Assembly (NCBI RefSeq): GCF_013035315.1
Contig: NZ_WQHP01000003.1
Location: forward strand, 186,001 to 250,000
Length of the DNA: 64,000 nt
Direction: 5' to 3'
Source: Ruegeria arenilitoris
Lineage (GTDB): Bacteria > Pseudomonadota > Alphaproteobacteria > Rhodobacterales > Rhodobacteraceae
Shown: positions 7,564 through 17,671 of the stretch, one piece after another
How the letters are laid out: the number at the start of each line of letters is the position of its first letter
Numbering within the stretch: the first letter of the stretch is position 1
Made by a program: the position numbers and the translations under genes
The notes under the pieces: generated by a model
Told to the model about the DNA's origin: nothing
Database searches by the model: none
The model's input: only the letters and a program-made list of their open reading frames with translations

Positions 7564-8872
7564 TCACCCATGAACGAAGTGCAGGCTCACAAACTGACGG
7601 CGCCAGTCCTTCACTTCAGCGGTGATATGTTCGCCGTTAAGACCGCGCGCAATCCGAGAAGCTAGTCTGTCGGCGTGAGCAGACGTCATGCCCCATCTCA
7701 TCAACTCAGGCGTACCGATACGCAGACCATTCATATCACCTTCGATTTCCCTCACCGGCAGGCCAATACCGCAAGCAAGGAACCCGGCTTTGCGCAGGGT
7801 ATTGGACGCAGTCTAGTCACCGCCAAACCGTTCTGCCAGAACAGCGAACTGGTGAGAGTCAGTGAAGCCCTCGCGTCCGGCATAAATTGGAACACCTTGC
7901 GCATCGAGGCCCTGAGCCTATGCGCCAGACATCGCGATCATCTCGGCGGCGTAGTCTCGTCCGTATTCGCACCAATCTAGCAGTGTTATTCCGAGAGCAG
8001 CTGACTTCGCAGCATAAAAGTTTGCCGTCTTGCCTAGGTATGCATTGGCATCCATAGCCTTTGCAATCTCCGCATCGTTTGTGACAATCAGCCCCCCAGC
8101 AGGACCGCCGAGGCTTTTGTGCGTACTCATTGTCATGAAGTGTGCGCCCTCGACCAAGCGGTTTCTACAAGCTCTTCCCGCGATAATCCCGCATTGGTGC
8201 GCGGCGTCGAACGTCACCTTGGCAACGACTTCATCTGCAATGGCCCGTACTTCTTTGACCGGGTGCTCAAAAAGATTGAGACTGCCACCTATCGTTTCAA
8301 TTTGCGACGCTCCCTTCGCGCACGCGCGCGGAGTTGGTCGAGATCGACGGTGTAGCCATCGGCATCGGTTGGTGCATCTTTTGTTCGCAAACCAAACAAC
8401 CCGGCGCATCCTGCGATATGATTCGTTACGTGCCCACCAACCGATGCCGGCGGTGCAATGATCCTATCGCCGACTTGGCAAGTGGCCATGAAGCCATAGT
8501 GGTTTGCAATGGCGTCAGAAGGCACGCGGATTTCTGCTAACTTTGCGTCGAAAACTTCCGCGCAAAGCTCCGCGGAGATGGCCTCGATCTCTTCGATGGC
8601 TTCAAGACCCATCTCATATTTATCGCCCCGATATCCAAGCGACGGTCGAGACCCAATTCCTGAAGATAGCAAAGCTTCAGCTCTCGGGTTCATCACATTG
8701 GTTGCGAATTTAAGTTGAAGCATTCTTGCTCGTGGATTTCCCGGTTTCGGGTGGCTAAATGCTCAATCCGATCCAGCAGCGCCTTGGATCAGTGGCGTAA
8801 TGCTTCGGTCGCGATCTTCTGGACCAGTGCTTTGCTGTCGACCGGTACTCAGTTTCTCATTTCAATGGTCAT
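7564..8872 (-). pseudogene. Serine hydroxymethyltransferase-like PLP enzyme, heavily disrupted
   Basis: The minus strand starts with a good ribosome binding site (AAGGAGGGAG) and ATG at 8872. Two in-frame TGA codons follow within 40 codons. The frame shifts around 8715-8730 and again around 8340-8400, and two in-frame TAG codons lie at 7918-7920 and near 7816. Pieced together, the translation is a fold-type I PLP enzyme. It has the SHMT segments SLGYRGDKYEMG, the lysine motif MSTHKSLGGPAGG and the C-terminal GLRIGTPELMRWGMT. Intact relatives convert serine/glycine or methylserine with tetrahydrofolate. This copy cannot be functional. Confidence 0.85.
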
Positions 8873-8952
8873 CGCAACTCCCTCCTTGGCTGTACACAGA
8901 TTGGACAGATCAGATTACAAAGCAAACCAGTTTTGCTATATCTGGGCTTTGA

Positions 8953-9857
8953 AAAACTAAGGCTAAGATCTTTGGCTGTCGCACCGCGTCGCCCAAAGGG
9001 CCACCTCTGAATGCTCTGAGTGCCTTCGAAGCAGCGGCGAGGCTAGAAAGTTTCGTTTCCGCGGCCGAGGAGTTGGGAGTCACGGCTGGCGCGGTATCAC
9101 AACATATAATAGCCCTATAAGGCTGGGCCGGGACTACCTTGTTTGAAAGAGGTGCTCACGGTTTTTCGTTATCCTTCTCTGGTCGCAAGCTAGCAGGAGA
9201 GTTCGCACATGCTTTTGATCTTCTCGCGGCGGCGACGCAAAGTTTACGCAACCTAGCACCCAACCCTGAGATCCACATTGCCGCTTTGCCCTCAGTTGCG
9301 CAGCTATGGCTACCAGCGCGATTGGGCAAGCTGCGCGAGACGCGTCCCGACCTAAATGTCTCTGTGACAGCGATGGAGAGGCCCCCAGTCTATCGAGAGA
9401 ACTCTTTGATCTGTCGGTATTCTTTTCCGTCTCGGCTGAAACACCGGATCAGATAGTGCTTGCGGAAGACGAAATCCTCCCCGTTTGTTCACCGAAGATA
9501 GCAGATGGTCTCGATCTAGAGACCGTACGGTTGCTGCATGACCAGACGTGGCAAGAAGACTGGCCCATGTGGTCGGAGGCGACGCGTGTTTCAGTTGGTG
9601 ATCCCCAAAGGGGGCCGCGATATTCGCTATACGCCCTCGCCGTAGAAGAAGCGAAGTCCGATGCGGGTGTACTTATGGGAAATAGTTGCCTGGTTGAGCA
9701 GGTGCTTCAGTCTCGGCAACTCAATAAAGTTTCATCGGAAAGTATCCGAACTGGTCCTGTGTTGGCCCTCGAGCTTTCGCATAGATCGAGACGCCATCTT
9801 GCGATCGATGAAGTCGTTAGTCTACTTCGAGAGGAAGGACGGCACTCGGGCCGATGA
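8953..9857 (+). pseudogene. LysR-family regulator (GcvA-like), disrupted
   Basis: The N-terminal helix-turn-helix reads PPLNALSAFEAAARLESFVS then AAEELGVTAGAVSQHI, as in GcvA-type LysR regulators. It is interrupted by TAA at 9118-9120, where relatives have a Glu codon, and no clear start codon remains. The frame then continues (GWAGTTLFERGAHGFSLS) until a frameshift near 9390-9400. A second frame carries the rest of the effector domain to 9857. The gene is divergent from the broken SHMT-like gene, so the pair was probably an operon regulator and its target that decayed together. Confidence 0.82.
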
Positions 9858-10530
9858 GACTTGCAGAGATGGCGAGTGTCTCCGCTATGGGCGCAAGAGT
9901 TGCCGTCCGCTTCAGTCGCCAGATTCTTGCTGTGAGCATACAAGCTATCGCCGAGGGGGCGGGAAACGGCCATACTCTACAGAGTAAGTCGAGGTCAGTT
10001 ATTCTCGTAAAATGTCGAAAAAACACACAACTTGCCTGCTAGAAACAAGCCACCGATGTATAGACCCCCCCTTTAATCGATAGGATAATGGAAAGCAATC
10101 TTAGCTCAACAAAATGGCATGTTTCAATATTTGGTGAGGGTATTTTCAATTATGGCCGGTTTGTACGCAACTCGGACGCAGGTCCTGATCAAACCAACGT
10201 CCCGTCCCAGCATAAGCGATCACTATGGCGTCAAAGCGAACGTTGAGGCGGTGCTGACTTGTATTGAGCGTCCGGTATCAGTCGCTTTGTGGACAGCCGA
10301 CAAAAGTGCTCAAATGATATCGTTGAGCCCAAAGCTGACGCGGTCGTCTTTAGAGTTTCCCAATCACTGTTTACTGTTACCAAGACCAGGTGGGTGCACA
10401 ACCACCAAGGCCACACTCGCTTTGGGGTGTTGTCTGGCTTGACAATTGGCCAGTAAAAAAATGAACCGCCGGTTGCCAACAAAGAAATCTCAACATCAAC
10501 TTGGATCAGCTATGGCGGTTCTGAATGCCG
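9858..10530. other. Intergenic region with no supported gene
   Basis: Several short open frames on both strands lack ribosome binding sites or recognisable content. An inverted pair AACCGCC/GGCGGTT spans about 10464-10520. On the minus strand it is followed by a T-rich run, so it could contribute to termination of the flavin oxidase transcript, though the loop is long. Confidence 0.4.
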
Positions 10531-11946
10531 TCACGCAGGCAAGATATTGTGGTTCACTCTGAACAAATTGGCGGGGTCATAGGTGCCCTTGATCCTAGAA
10601 AGCTTTTCGCCATTATCGCCATAAGCGCCAGCCATGTGGTCGGCTTCATCTTCGGGCATGAAGTTGACATAAGCGCTTCCGCTCGAGTGCGGTTGCATTC
10701 TGTCGTACAGCTCTCGCGCCCAATCAATACACTCGGCATCCTTGCTGGGATCCTCCCAACGTGTGTGAACATTCATGATGAAGTGAGCAGATCTTTGGGG
10801 GTACGCGGTCGAACCGGCCTCGACGCGTGCCATCGCGCCGCCGACATGGGCAATAAATACCTCACATGCGGGGTCCGGAAGCGTGGATATTGCATTGAGA
10901 AGACCCGCGATCGCTTCCGATGAAAGCGCATCGAAATCGTGGCTTTTCCAGTAGTTCCTCGCGCCGGGTGTCAGCAACGGGTCAAAAGCGGCCTGCCAAT
11001 CTACGAACTTGTGGGGAGAAATCACATCGACAATTGGTTCGCCAAGCGAGCGCAATGCCGCCATGGCTTTTTCACCTTCGTCCATCGGACCGCTGTAGCA
11101 GGCTGCAAAGAGCAGCACCTCGCGCCCGTGCCACTCTTCTGGCAAAAATGGCAGAGGCGGCGCTTTTCGCATCACGCTCCAGACAGTCAGCTCATCCGGA
11201 GAATTGTCTGCAATGGTGGCGAATTCGGCCAGAAGCTCTGGCGCCTTTTCTATCGGATGAACAATGAGGCCAGACAGGACATCGGGCCCTAACTCATGCA
11301 GTTGAAACTCGAATGAGGTCACAACACCGAAATTTCCACCCCCTCCACGGATCGCCCAGAAGAGTTCCGGATGGCTGGCGGGGGAAGCCGTGACAATGGC
11401 TCCGTCTGCGGTCACGACCTCCGCTGAGAGCAGGTTGTCGATCGTCATGCCAAATTTCCGAGTGGTCCATCCAAAGCCACCGCCTAAGGTAAGTCCTGCG
11501 ATGCCCGTGGTTGAATTGATTCCAACGGGAACAGTAAGTCCATGTGCCTGCGTTTCGCGATCCACATCGCCCAACAGTGCTCCTGGCGCAACCCGAGCGG
11601 TCTTTTTGGCAGGATCGACGTGAACCGACCGCATCTGCGACAGATCAAGCATGACTGTTTCATCTGCAACAGCGTGACCCGCAATCTGATGCCCACCAGA
11701 CCGAACAGACATTACAAGGCCGGCATCCCGAACAAAGTTCACGGCCTTCTGCACGTCGCTGGCCCCCAATGCGCGGATTACGAACCCCGGGTAACGTTCG
11801 AACATGCTGTTCCACGTTGTTCTAGCGTCCTCGTATTCAGGAGAGCCCTTCTGATAGACCCCGCCACGAAGCGATGCATCAAGTGCGCCCAACGCGTCTT
11901 GGTCCACTGTTGCCGTGCCACCGTCGAGTGTTTTCAGATCAAACAT
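10531..11946 (-). CDS. FAD-binding oxidoreductase, berberine bridge enzyme-like
   Basis: 471 residues. A PCMH-type FAD domain spans about 55-230. It holds the histidine-flavin motif RSGGHQIAGH (covalent FAD attachment in the family, around residue 85) and the GLTLGGGFGWTTRKFG loop with DNLLSAEVV. The C terminus (YDPANLFRVNHNI) is the BBE domain that closes the active site. Members oxidise sugars, alkaloids or other alcohols with O2; the substrate here is unknown. No signal peptide is seen. It is the last gene of a three-gene operon behind a DUF4242 protein and a large cyclase-ATPase regulator. Confidence 0.9.
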   Translation of the reverse strand: MFDLKTLDGGTATVDQDALGALDASLRGGVYQKGSPEYEDARTTWNSMFERYPGFVIRALGASDVQKAVNFVRDAGLVMSVRSGGHQIAGHAVADETVMLDLSQMRSVHVDPAKKTARVAPGALLGDVDRETQAHGLTVPVGINSTTGIAGLTLGGGFGWTTRKFGMTIDNLLSAEVVTADGAIVTASPASHPELFWAIRGGGGNFGVVTSFEFQLHELGPDVLSGLIVHPIEKAPELLAEFATIADNSPDELTVWSVMRKAPPLPFLPEEWHGREVLLFAACYSGPMDEGEKAMAALRSLGEPIVDVISPHKFVDWQAAFDPLLTPGARNYWKSHDFDALSSEAIAGLLNAISTLPDPACEVFIAHVGGAMARVEAGSTAYPQRSAHFIMNVHTRWEDPSKDAECIDWARELYDRMQPHSSGSAYVNFMPEDEADHMAGAYGDNGEKLSRIKGTYDPANLFRVNHNILPA

Positions 11947-12061
11947 GCGTAAGCCTCCCTATTGTCAGGTCGGGCTTCTTGCAGTGCTGCCTCGGTCGAT
12001 TGTTTCCCGTCGCGTTGTCCCGCGAAGGCATTTTACAGAATTGGGTGATATATGCTGCTGA

Positions 12062-12319
12062 TCAGGCGAATATTGCCGGATCAATCCGATCCACGGGTGT
12101 TATGACATCGGCTGGGATGTTCAGGCGTTCGGCCGCCTTTCGCAGGCTTTCCTCGTCGGGGGCTTCGTACAGGCAGTACGTTTTGCGTTTGTCGGCACTG
12201 AGAAACGAAAAAATCCACTCGACACCGACTTCGTCATTGATCTCTTTGATGTGAATTTTGTCATTGTCTGTGACGTTCAGCTGCTCGGCAAAATTTCTTT
12301 CAATTATGTACCTTGGCAT
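12062..12319 (-). CDS. DUF4242 family small protein
   Basis: 85 residues from ATG 12319, chosen because GGGGGAAATT lies just upstream and homologous proteins start MPRYIIER. The protein has the alternating beta/alpha pattern of ferredoxin-like DUF4242 proteins (relatives include the SCO4226 nickel-responsive protein). It carries the conserved IFSFLSADKRKTYCLYEAPD and ends in a VDRIDP-like motif. It is cytoplasmic. It sits 26 bases after the cyclase gene and 115 bases before the flavin oxidase. The function of this family is not established; the setting suggests a metabolite- or metal-binding accessory. Confidence 0.82.
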   Translation of the reverse strand: MPRYIIERNFAEQLNVTDNDKIHIKEINDEVGVEWIFSFLSADKRKTYCLYEAPDEESLRKAAERLNIPADVITPVDRIDPAIFA

Positions 12320-12345
12320 AATTTCCCCCAAACCAGATTTTTACC

Positions 12346-15300
12346 TTAACTCGGTACTCCTTCGAGCCTTGACCTTAGGGAAACCATACTCAATTTCTGT
12401 GAAATTGCCAACGCTTCCCCTTCCAGTTGAAACGCCTGTTCCACATCATCCGGGTGTCCCCGCCGCCTTAATGCGGATGCATAAGCCGCCTTGCTATGGG
12501 CAATCCAGGGCGGGCATTTCATGCGGGTATCGATCTCTATGGCCTTCTGGAACATTGCGTCTGAGGTATCCCAATCTTTCAATACCGCGCTCAGACGGCC
12601 CAAGCGTCGCGCAGCAGCGCCAGTGCAAACTGTGGTTGCCCCTGCGGTGATTGTCAGGTCTTCGTATGGGGCAAGCATGTCAAAGAGTGTTTTAGCGTGT
12701 TCCTGATGCTCAACGGCGACACATATGTCTGCCAGATATGACAATGTCGTTGAATACATGGCGTCAGGTGGAAGATCGAAGCCATTGCCGGCCATTTCAA
12801 TCAGTACACGTTCGGCAGGTTCCTTGTATCCAAGTTCGGCAGCGATAAGACCAAATCCCGGCTTCCACGAAATGTCCTCAGGGCTGTCTGTCATCAGTTT
12901 CTTGATTACAGGCGCGACCTCGTGCAGCCGGTTCTGTTCGCGGCGGATGGTGAACATCTGAACTCCAAAAACGCCCTCAACATGTTCCCCATGAGTCTTC
13001 CGACCGATTTTAACCGCTTCGGTGGCGTGTTTCTCGGCCTGCTCAAAATCGCCGTCCATTATTGCAACCATGGCGCGTGCATGTTTCTGAACCCAATAGA
13101 GTTGCAGATGATTGTCCTTTTCCGAAATCTCAGTGAGCAATTCCAGTGAATGGTCCATCAACGCGCGGTCGGCCATCTCGGCGCCGACAAACAAGCTGAG
13201 AGTTCGATCTCGCCCTTGATCGATACTACCAAGATGTTCGGCCACACCATGCATAGCCTCGAGGTTTTCGCGCCAATGCTGGGCCTCTCTTCCCTTCCGC
13301 GCAACAAATGGGGCCCCGAAATGCATCATCATGACCGAGAACTGGGATTTATAGTCACCCAGTTTAGCGGCCAGTTCCATGGATTGCTGGCCGTAACGCG
13401 CCCCTTCGGAAAATTGACCGACGAACATATGGGCACGCGCAAGTTGGCTCATCAATCTGCACCGACGGACTTCATCATCGTCGGGCAAATCCTTCAGCGC
13501 ATTATCGCAGAGATCGATTGCCTCACCGTGCCTCTCACTGGACATCATACAGGAGTCAGCGAAGTGGTTGGCCGCGTCTGCGGCCAGCTCTACGTTTTGC
13601 ACCGCCCGGGCTGCGTTGGATGCGTCCTTGAGAACCGCTATCCCTTCGGGCAACTGGCCCAGGCTGTCATGGCTGCGGCCAACCAGGATCTTGGCTTTGA
13701 TCAATTCCGAATTGGTGTCTGAGCCCAAATTCTCGGCGGCTCTTAGCGTCTCGTTGGCGTTGGTCATCGCCTCTTGGCTGGCAGATCGCGCCAACGCCAT
13801 TTCTGCCGCAATCTGCCATTGTGCGAACGCAGCCTCCCAATCCTCAGCTTCTGAAAGGTGGCGGGCGACCAGTTCGGGACGACGCTCGATCTCAGCGGAC
13901 CTTGTTCGTATCAACGCATGTGCCACGTCTGCATGTTGCTGTTTTCGGGTCGAGCTCAGCATGGACTGATAGGCGGTATCGCGAATAAGAGCATGACGGA
14001 AAACAAAATGCCCGCGATTGTGTCCGCTTTCGAAGATTATGCCGGTTCGAGCAAGCTCTTCGAGGCATTTGTTGATATCAGAATCTGCAAGGCGCATCGC
14101 CGCATGCAGAATACTCGGCTCAAATTCTCGACCAATTACAGAACCTGTAAGTGCGACCTGTTTTGCCTTAGGCGACACCGCGTCGAGACGCGCCATCAAC
14201 GCGCCTTTCAAAGACGAAGGTATGTGGATTTGCCCGTGCTCTCCCGCCTCGACAATCGCTCGGGTCAGCTCTTCCACGAACAAAGGTACACCGTCGGTCT
14301 TTTCAATGATTGTGGCAATCAGGGCGTCGTCGGGTTTCTTGCCCGTAATGTTTTCGACAAGGTTTGAGACATGCGCAGCATCGAACCGGCGCAATACCAA
14401 AGACTGAACGTGCGTGTCCCCATCGTCTCGAGCCAGTTCCCACCCAGGCCTGTGGGTTATCAGGATCATCAGGGGAAGATCGGTGCATATTGACTTAAAC
14501 CGCTCCAACAGGGCTTGGGTGGAAGGATCAATCCAATGAGCATCTTCGACGCACAGAATTACCGGACGCACGCTTGATCGCACTTGTACGGTGTGGATCA
14601 AAGTTTGGATTGTTATGTCACGCTGCTCCTGCGGTGACATCTCAAGCACCTGTTGGGCGAGTGCGCTTCGAGGTGCGACCAAAGCTGCGAAGACAGGCAG
14701 AACCTGTTCCCAGTCCAGTCCGGGCCGCCCTTCAAGCATATTCTGAACATGTTCAAGGATCAGATGGTCGTCGAAGCCCGGTTCGACCCCAGCGTCCTGG
14801 GAAATTCGTTGGGCAACCGGATGAAAGGGGCTGCTGCTGAGATAAGGGGAACAGTTCAGTCTTATGACATCGGCTTGCTCGTTTGCTGTGGTTTCAGCAA
14901 GGAACTCCTCTGTAAGTCGCGATTTTCCAATCCCGGGTTCACCGGACAGCAGAACAACCTCTCCGTGCCCATTCTGAGCCCGTTGCCATGTTTGCAGCAG
15001 TATCCCTTTTTCGTAGTCGCGGCCAATCATTGCGCTGGCGGCATCATCGCGATGTGAAGCTCGAAACCGGCTTTCCGCACTGCGTTCCGACACAACTTTC
15101 AAAAGTGTGCGCGGTTCAGCAAAACCCTTTAACTCTTTCTGTCCAAGGGATTTGTACTCAAATATCCCATGCAAAGCTGTCTCAGTTTCCTCGGCCGGCA
15201 AAACGACCGAGTTTGGTTCTGCATGTTCTTGAATCCTGGCCGCGAGATTGACAACCGGACCAGTCATGGCCCCTTCTTCATATGTGTTTTCACCGATGGT

Positions 15301-15927
15301 GTCGCCTACCACCACATCGCCGCTTGCAACGCCCAGTCTCACCGACAAACACTCTTCGTCCGGTGTTTTGAGCTCCCTGACACGACGCACGGCCTCGAGA
15401 CCGGCTTTTATTGCCCGAATTGCGTGATCTTCGTAAGCCGTCGGCCAGCCAAAAAACACGAGAAGGCCGTCGCCCAAGTATTTTGCAACGTAGCCACCGT
15501 ATCGAGTTACGGCTCCAGCCACAGCATCCTGGTAGTTTTGCAGCAATTCCCGCATATCTTCAGGATCAAAACGATTAGTAAGTTCGGTGGAACCGACCAG
15601 ATCGGCAAACAAGACTGTTACGTGACGCCTCTCTGCGGTGGCCGGTTCACTATGCTTGTTTTTGAGCAGATCGTCATTTTTCGCATTGTCTGAGGTCGGC
15701 GCTTGTTCACGAGTTGCTTGTAACGAAGAAGTTGTCTGCTGCTGGCTGACCAGCTTGTGAATTGCAGCGAGGATGATTTTTCGGTGACCCAGACTTACTC
15801 CAAGCTCTTTTAAGTCGTCGCCAGACAGGAGCGGCAGAACACGCGCATCGATATCGTTCTCCGCAAATGCATCTGCGTACTGACCCAGTTCGAGGTCTTG
15901 TAGCCACTGGTCTATTTCAACTGACAT
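12346..15927 (-). CDS. SAM domain - class III cyclase - AAA ATPase - TPR regulator (1193 aa)
   Basis: Domains in order: SAM domain (1-60, IDQWLQDLELGQYADAF); class III nucleotidyl cyclase (about 95-270) with metal Asp in VLFADLVGST, Lys/Asp in YVAKYLGDG and transition-state Asn/Arg in VVNLAARIQ, so catalytically complete. Next comes a large STAND/AAA-type ATPase (Walker A GEPGIGKS, Walker B VILCVEDAHWID), then a C-terminal helical half with TPR-like pairs. Such proteins resemble MalT/STAND switches in which ligand sensing by the repeats and ATP binding would gate cyclase output. No membrane segments. It heads an operon with DUF4242 and flavin oxidase genes. Confidence 0.92.
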   Translation of the reverse strand: MSVEIDQWLQDLELGQYADAFAENDIDARVLPLLSGDDLKELGVSLGHRKIILAAIHKLVSQQQTTSSLQATREQAPTSDNAKNDDLLKNKHSEPATAERRHVTVLFADLVGSTELTNRFDPEDMRELLQNYQDAVAGAVTRYGGYVAKYLGDGLLVFFGWPTAYEDHAIRAIKAGLEAVRRVRELKTPDEECLSVRLGVASGDVVVGDTIGENTYEEGAMTGPVVNLAARIQEHAEPNSVVLPAEETETALHGIFEYKSLGQKELKGFAEPRTLLKVVSERSAESRFRASHRDDAASAMIGRDYEKGILLQTWQRAQNGHGEVVLLSGEPGIGKSRLTEEFLAETTANEQADVIRLNCSPYLSSSPFHPVAQRISQDAGVEPGFDDHLILEHVQNMLEGRPGLDWEQVLPVFAALVAPRSALAQQVLEMSPQEQRDITIQTLIHTVQVRSSVRPVILCVEDAHWIDPSTQALLERFKSICTDLPLMILITHRPGWELARDDGDTHVQSLVLRRFDAAHVSNLVENITGKKPDDALIATIIEKTDGVPLFVEELTRAIVEAGEHGQIHIPSSLKGALMARLDAVSPKAKQVALTGSVIGREFEPSILHAAMRLADSDINKCLEELARTGIIFESGHNRGHFVFRHALIRDTAYQSMLSSTRKQQHADVAHALIRTRSAEIERRPELVARHLSEAEDWEAAFAQWQIAAEMALARSASQEAMTNANETLRAAENLGSDTNSELIKAKILVGRSHDSLGQLPEGIAVLKDASNAARAVQNVELAADAANHFADSCMMSSERHGEAIDLCDNALKDLPDDDEVRRCRLMSQLARAHMFVGQFSEGARYGQQSMELAAKLGDYKSQFSVMMMHFGAPFVARKGREAQHWRENLEAMHGVAEHLGSIDQGRDRTLSLFVGAEMADRALMDHSLELLTEISEKDNHLQLYWVQKHARAMVAIMDGDFEQAEKHATEAVKIGRKTHGEHVEGVFGVQMFTIRREQNRLHEVAPVIKKLMTDSPEDISWKPGFGLIAAELGYKEPAERVLIEMAGNGFDLPPDAMYSTTLSYLADICVAVEHQEHAKTLFDMLAPYEDLTITAGATTVCTGAAARRLGRLSAVLKDWDTSDAMFQKAIEIDTRMKCPPWIAHSKAAYASALRRRGHPDDVEQAFQLEGEALAISQKLSMVSLRSRLEGVPS

Positions 15928-16303
15928 CTTTGGATCATGATGAGATACGTGTCACTAATCAAGAATCTGCTTTCAAAGCGGGCTGACTATTCAATGAACA
16001 GACTCAGAATCCATCAATCGTCTGGCGACCCGACAAGCTTGGCTATTGCAAAAGCATTCCAGATCAGTGCGAGCAGCTGTTTGACTGCGGGAATACGGTG
16101 TTTTTCCCTTAATGACAGCTTCTTCGCAAATGTGGACATTCAACAGATGTAGGCAAAGGACCGCATCGAGTCCAAAGGCGACAAAAATATATATGATGAT
16201 CGCTGCGTTCGTCGCTCAGTGCGAAAAACTTGCTTTCGTATCAATCGCAAGAACGCGCGTTGATTTTGATTGGTTTCGGATTTCGAGTGAAATTAGAAAC
16301 AGC
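15928..16303. other. Intergenic region between two convergent/tandem minus-strand units
   Basis: No gene is supported. It should hold the promoter of the 1193-residue cyclase gene at its left side and the 3' end of the tctDE transcript at its right. No clear terminator hairpin was found. Confidence 0.4.
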
Positions 16304-17671
16304 TTACAAGTCTATGGGGAGCTTAAGCGTAATGCTCGCTCCTCTTTCGACTTGGTTGATTTCGATTATTCCTCCGTGGCGCTGCGCCACCGCAGAGACG
16401 ATTGACAGCCCCAAACCGCTGCCCTCGGAATGTTCCAACTGCGAAAACCGATTGAATGCCGCTTCGCTGTGGTCTGGCGAAAGGCCAGCACCGTCATCGG
16501 CCACGGTCAGGTTGACGTATTTGCCGTCACACCGCAGCTCAACTGAGATTTGGCTCAACTTTGTGCCACCGTGTTTGATTGCGTTGTCCAACAGGTTCTT
16601 TAGAGCCTCAATCAGAAAGACCCGATCGCCGAATACCGCGACCGCCCTCTCGGGCATCGTTACATCAAACTCGATACCCTTCGCGAGGATGTGAACTCCC
16701 ATCTCGGCGCAGGCCTCTTCCACGACCGAGCGGAAGTCAATTTTATCCATTTGGTCTTGATGCGTTGGCTGTCTGAGCCTCTCGAGTGACAAAAGCTGTT
16801 CGGCAACTGTTGCTGAGCTTTTTGCCGCCGCAACAAGCTCTGAGATGCGTTTCTCTCGGTCGTCATCCGTTTTTGCGTCCTGCAGCGCTTCGGCCATCGA
16901 TTGCACGGCGGCCGCTGGATTCCGCAGCTGATGTGCAGCTTCGGATATGAACACTTGATGGGCGTTGATACTGTTTTCCACCTGCCCAAAAAGCCGGTTC
17001 AGGGTCCTGACAACTCCTTGAACTTCGACTGGGACAGGGCGTTTAATCTCACTGAGGTCATCCGGTGAACGCAGGTCTATTGCGTCCTGCAAATCCAGCA
17101 AGGGCCTAAGGCCACGAGCTACGCCGAACCACACTACAATGGCGAGGGTGACCAGCAGAATTCCCATGAGAATTCCTGCGCGGATTGACAGTTCATTCGC
17201 AAACGCATTGCGGTCCGCCATACGTTGCCAGACGGTAACCGTCGCATCTCCGATTAGATTGTCTATGGTCACGCGTTCCGTCATCTTAAGAACGCGCACT
17301 GGTTCCTGGCGGTAGAGCGCTTCGAAAAACTGCGGTTTGTACGCCTCTTGAGCAGACTGGTTGGTGGCTGCCGGAGGGTAGGCATAGCCTGTTACATAGA
17401 TGCCGCCGGGGCCCGTTACGTGGTAAAATATCTCTCCGCCCGACGCGTCGCGGATCATGCTGCGTGTTGTTGGTGACAGCGCGTCACCCCCCGAAATCGC
17501 AACATCTCGCGATATGGCTAGGCCAGCAGATAACAGGCTGTCGTCGAACAATTCCTGAGCCGTATTCTGCGCAATCATAAAACGCCAAAGACCAAGCAGA
17601 GCGGCAATTAACACCAAGGGGGTTAGGATAAGAATGAAAAGCCTTGACCTGAGCGAGCCGTGATTGATCAC
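16304..17671 (-). CDS. tctE: TctE-like sensor histidine kinase
   Basis: 455 residues from a GTG that overlaps the TGA of the response regulator gene (GTGA, 4 bp). The first helix is LFILILTPLVLIAALLGLW. A periplasmic 2CSK-N-type domain (about 30-165, with YVTGYAYPP) follows, then a second helix (MGILLVTLAIVVWFGVARGL), a HAMP-like stretch, the H-box SEAAHQLRNP (around residue 247), N-box LKNLLDNAIKHG and G-box GSGLGLSI. TctE kinases sense extracytoplasmic tri/dicarboxylates and activate tct transport genes. The divergent tctC/tctAB genes support this assignment. Confidence 0.9.
   Translation of the reverse strand: MINHGSLRSRLFILILTPLVLIAALLGLWRFMIAQNTAQELFDDSLLSAGLAISRDVAISGGDALSPTTRSMIRDASGGEIFYHVTGPGGIYVTGYAYPPAATNQSAQEAYKPQFFEALYRQEPVRVLKMTERVTIDNLIGDATVTVWQRMADRNAFANELSIRAGILMGILLVTLAIVVWFGVARGLRPLLDLQDAIDLRSPDDLSEIKRPVPVEVQGVVRTLNRLFGQVENSINAHQVFISEAAHQLRNPAAAVQSMAEALQDAKTDDDREKRISELVAAAKSSATVAEQLLSLERLRQPTHQDQMDKIDFRSVVEEACAEMGVHILAKGIEFDVTMPERAVAVFGDRVFLIEALKNLLDNAIKHGGTKLSQISVELRCDGKYVNLTVADDGAGLSPDHSEAAFNRFSQLEHSEGSGLGLSIVSAVAQRHGGIIEINQVERGASITLKLPIDL

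Noticed and set aside
6293..10500. tRNA-Leu as insertion site for the degenerate region to its right
   Set aside because: Integration normally uses the tRNA 3' end, which here faces left, and no duplicated tRNA end was found in the region.
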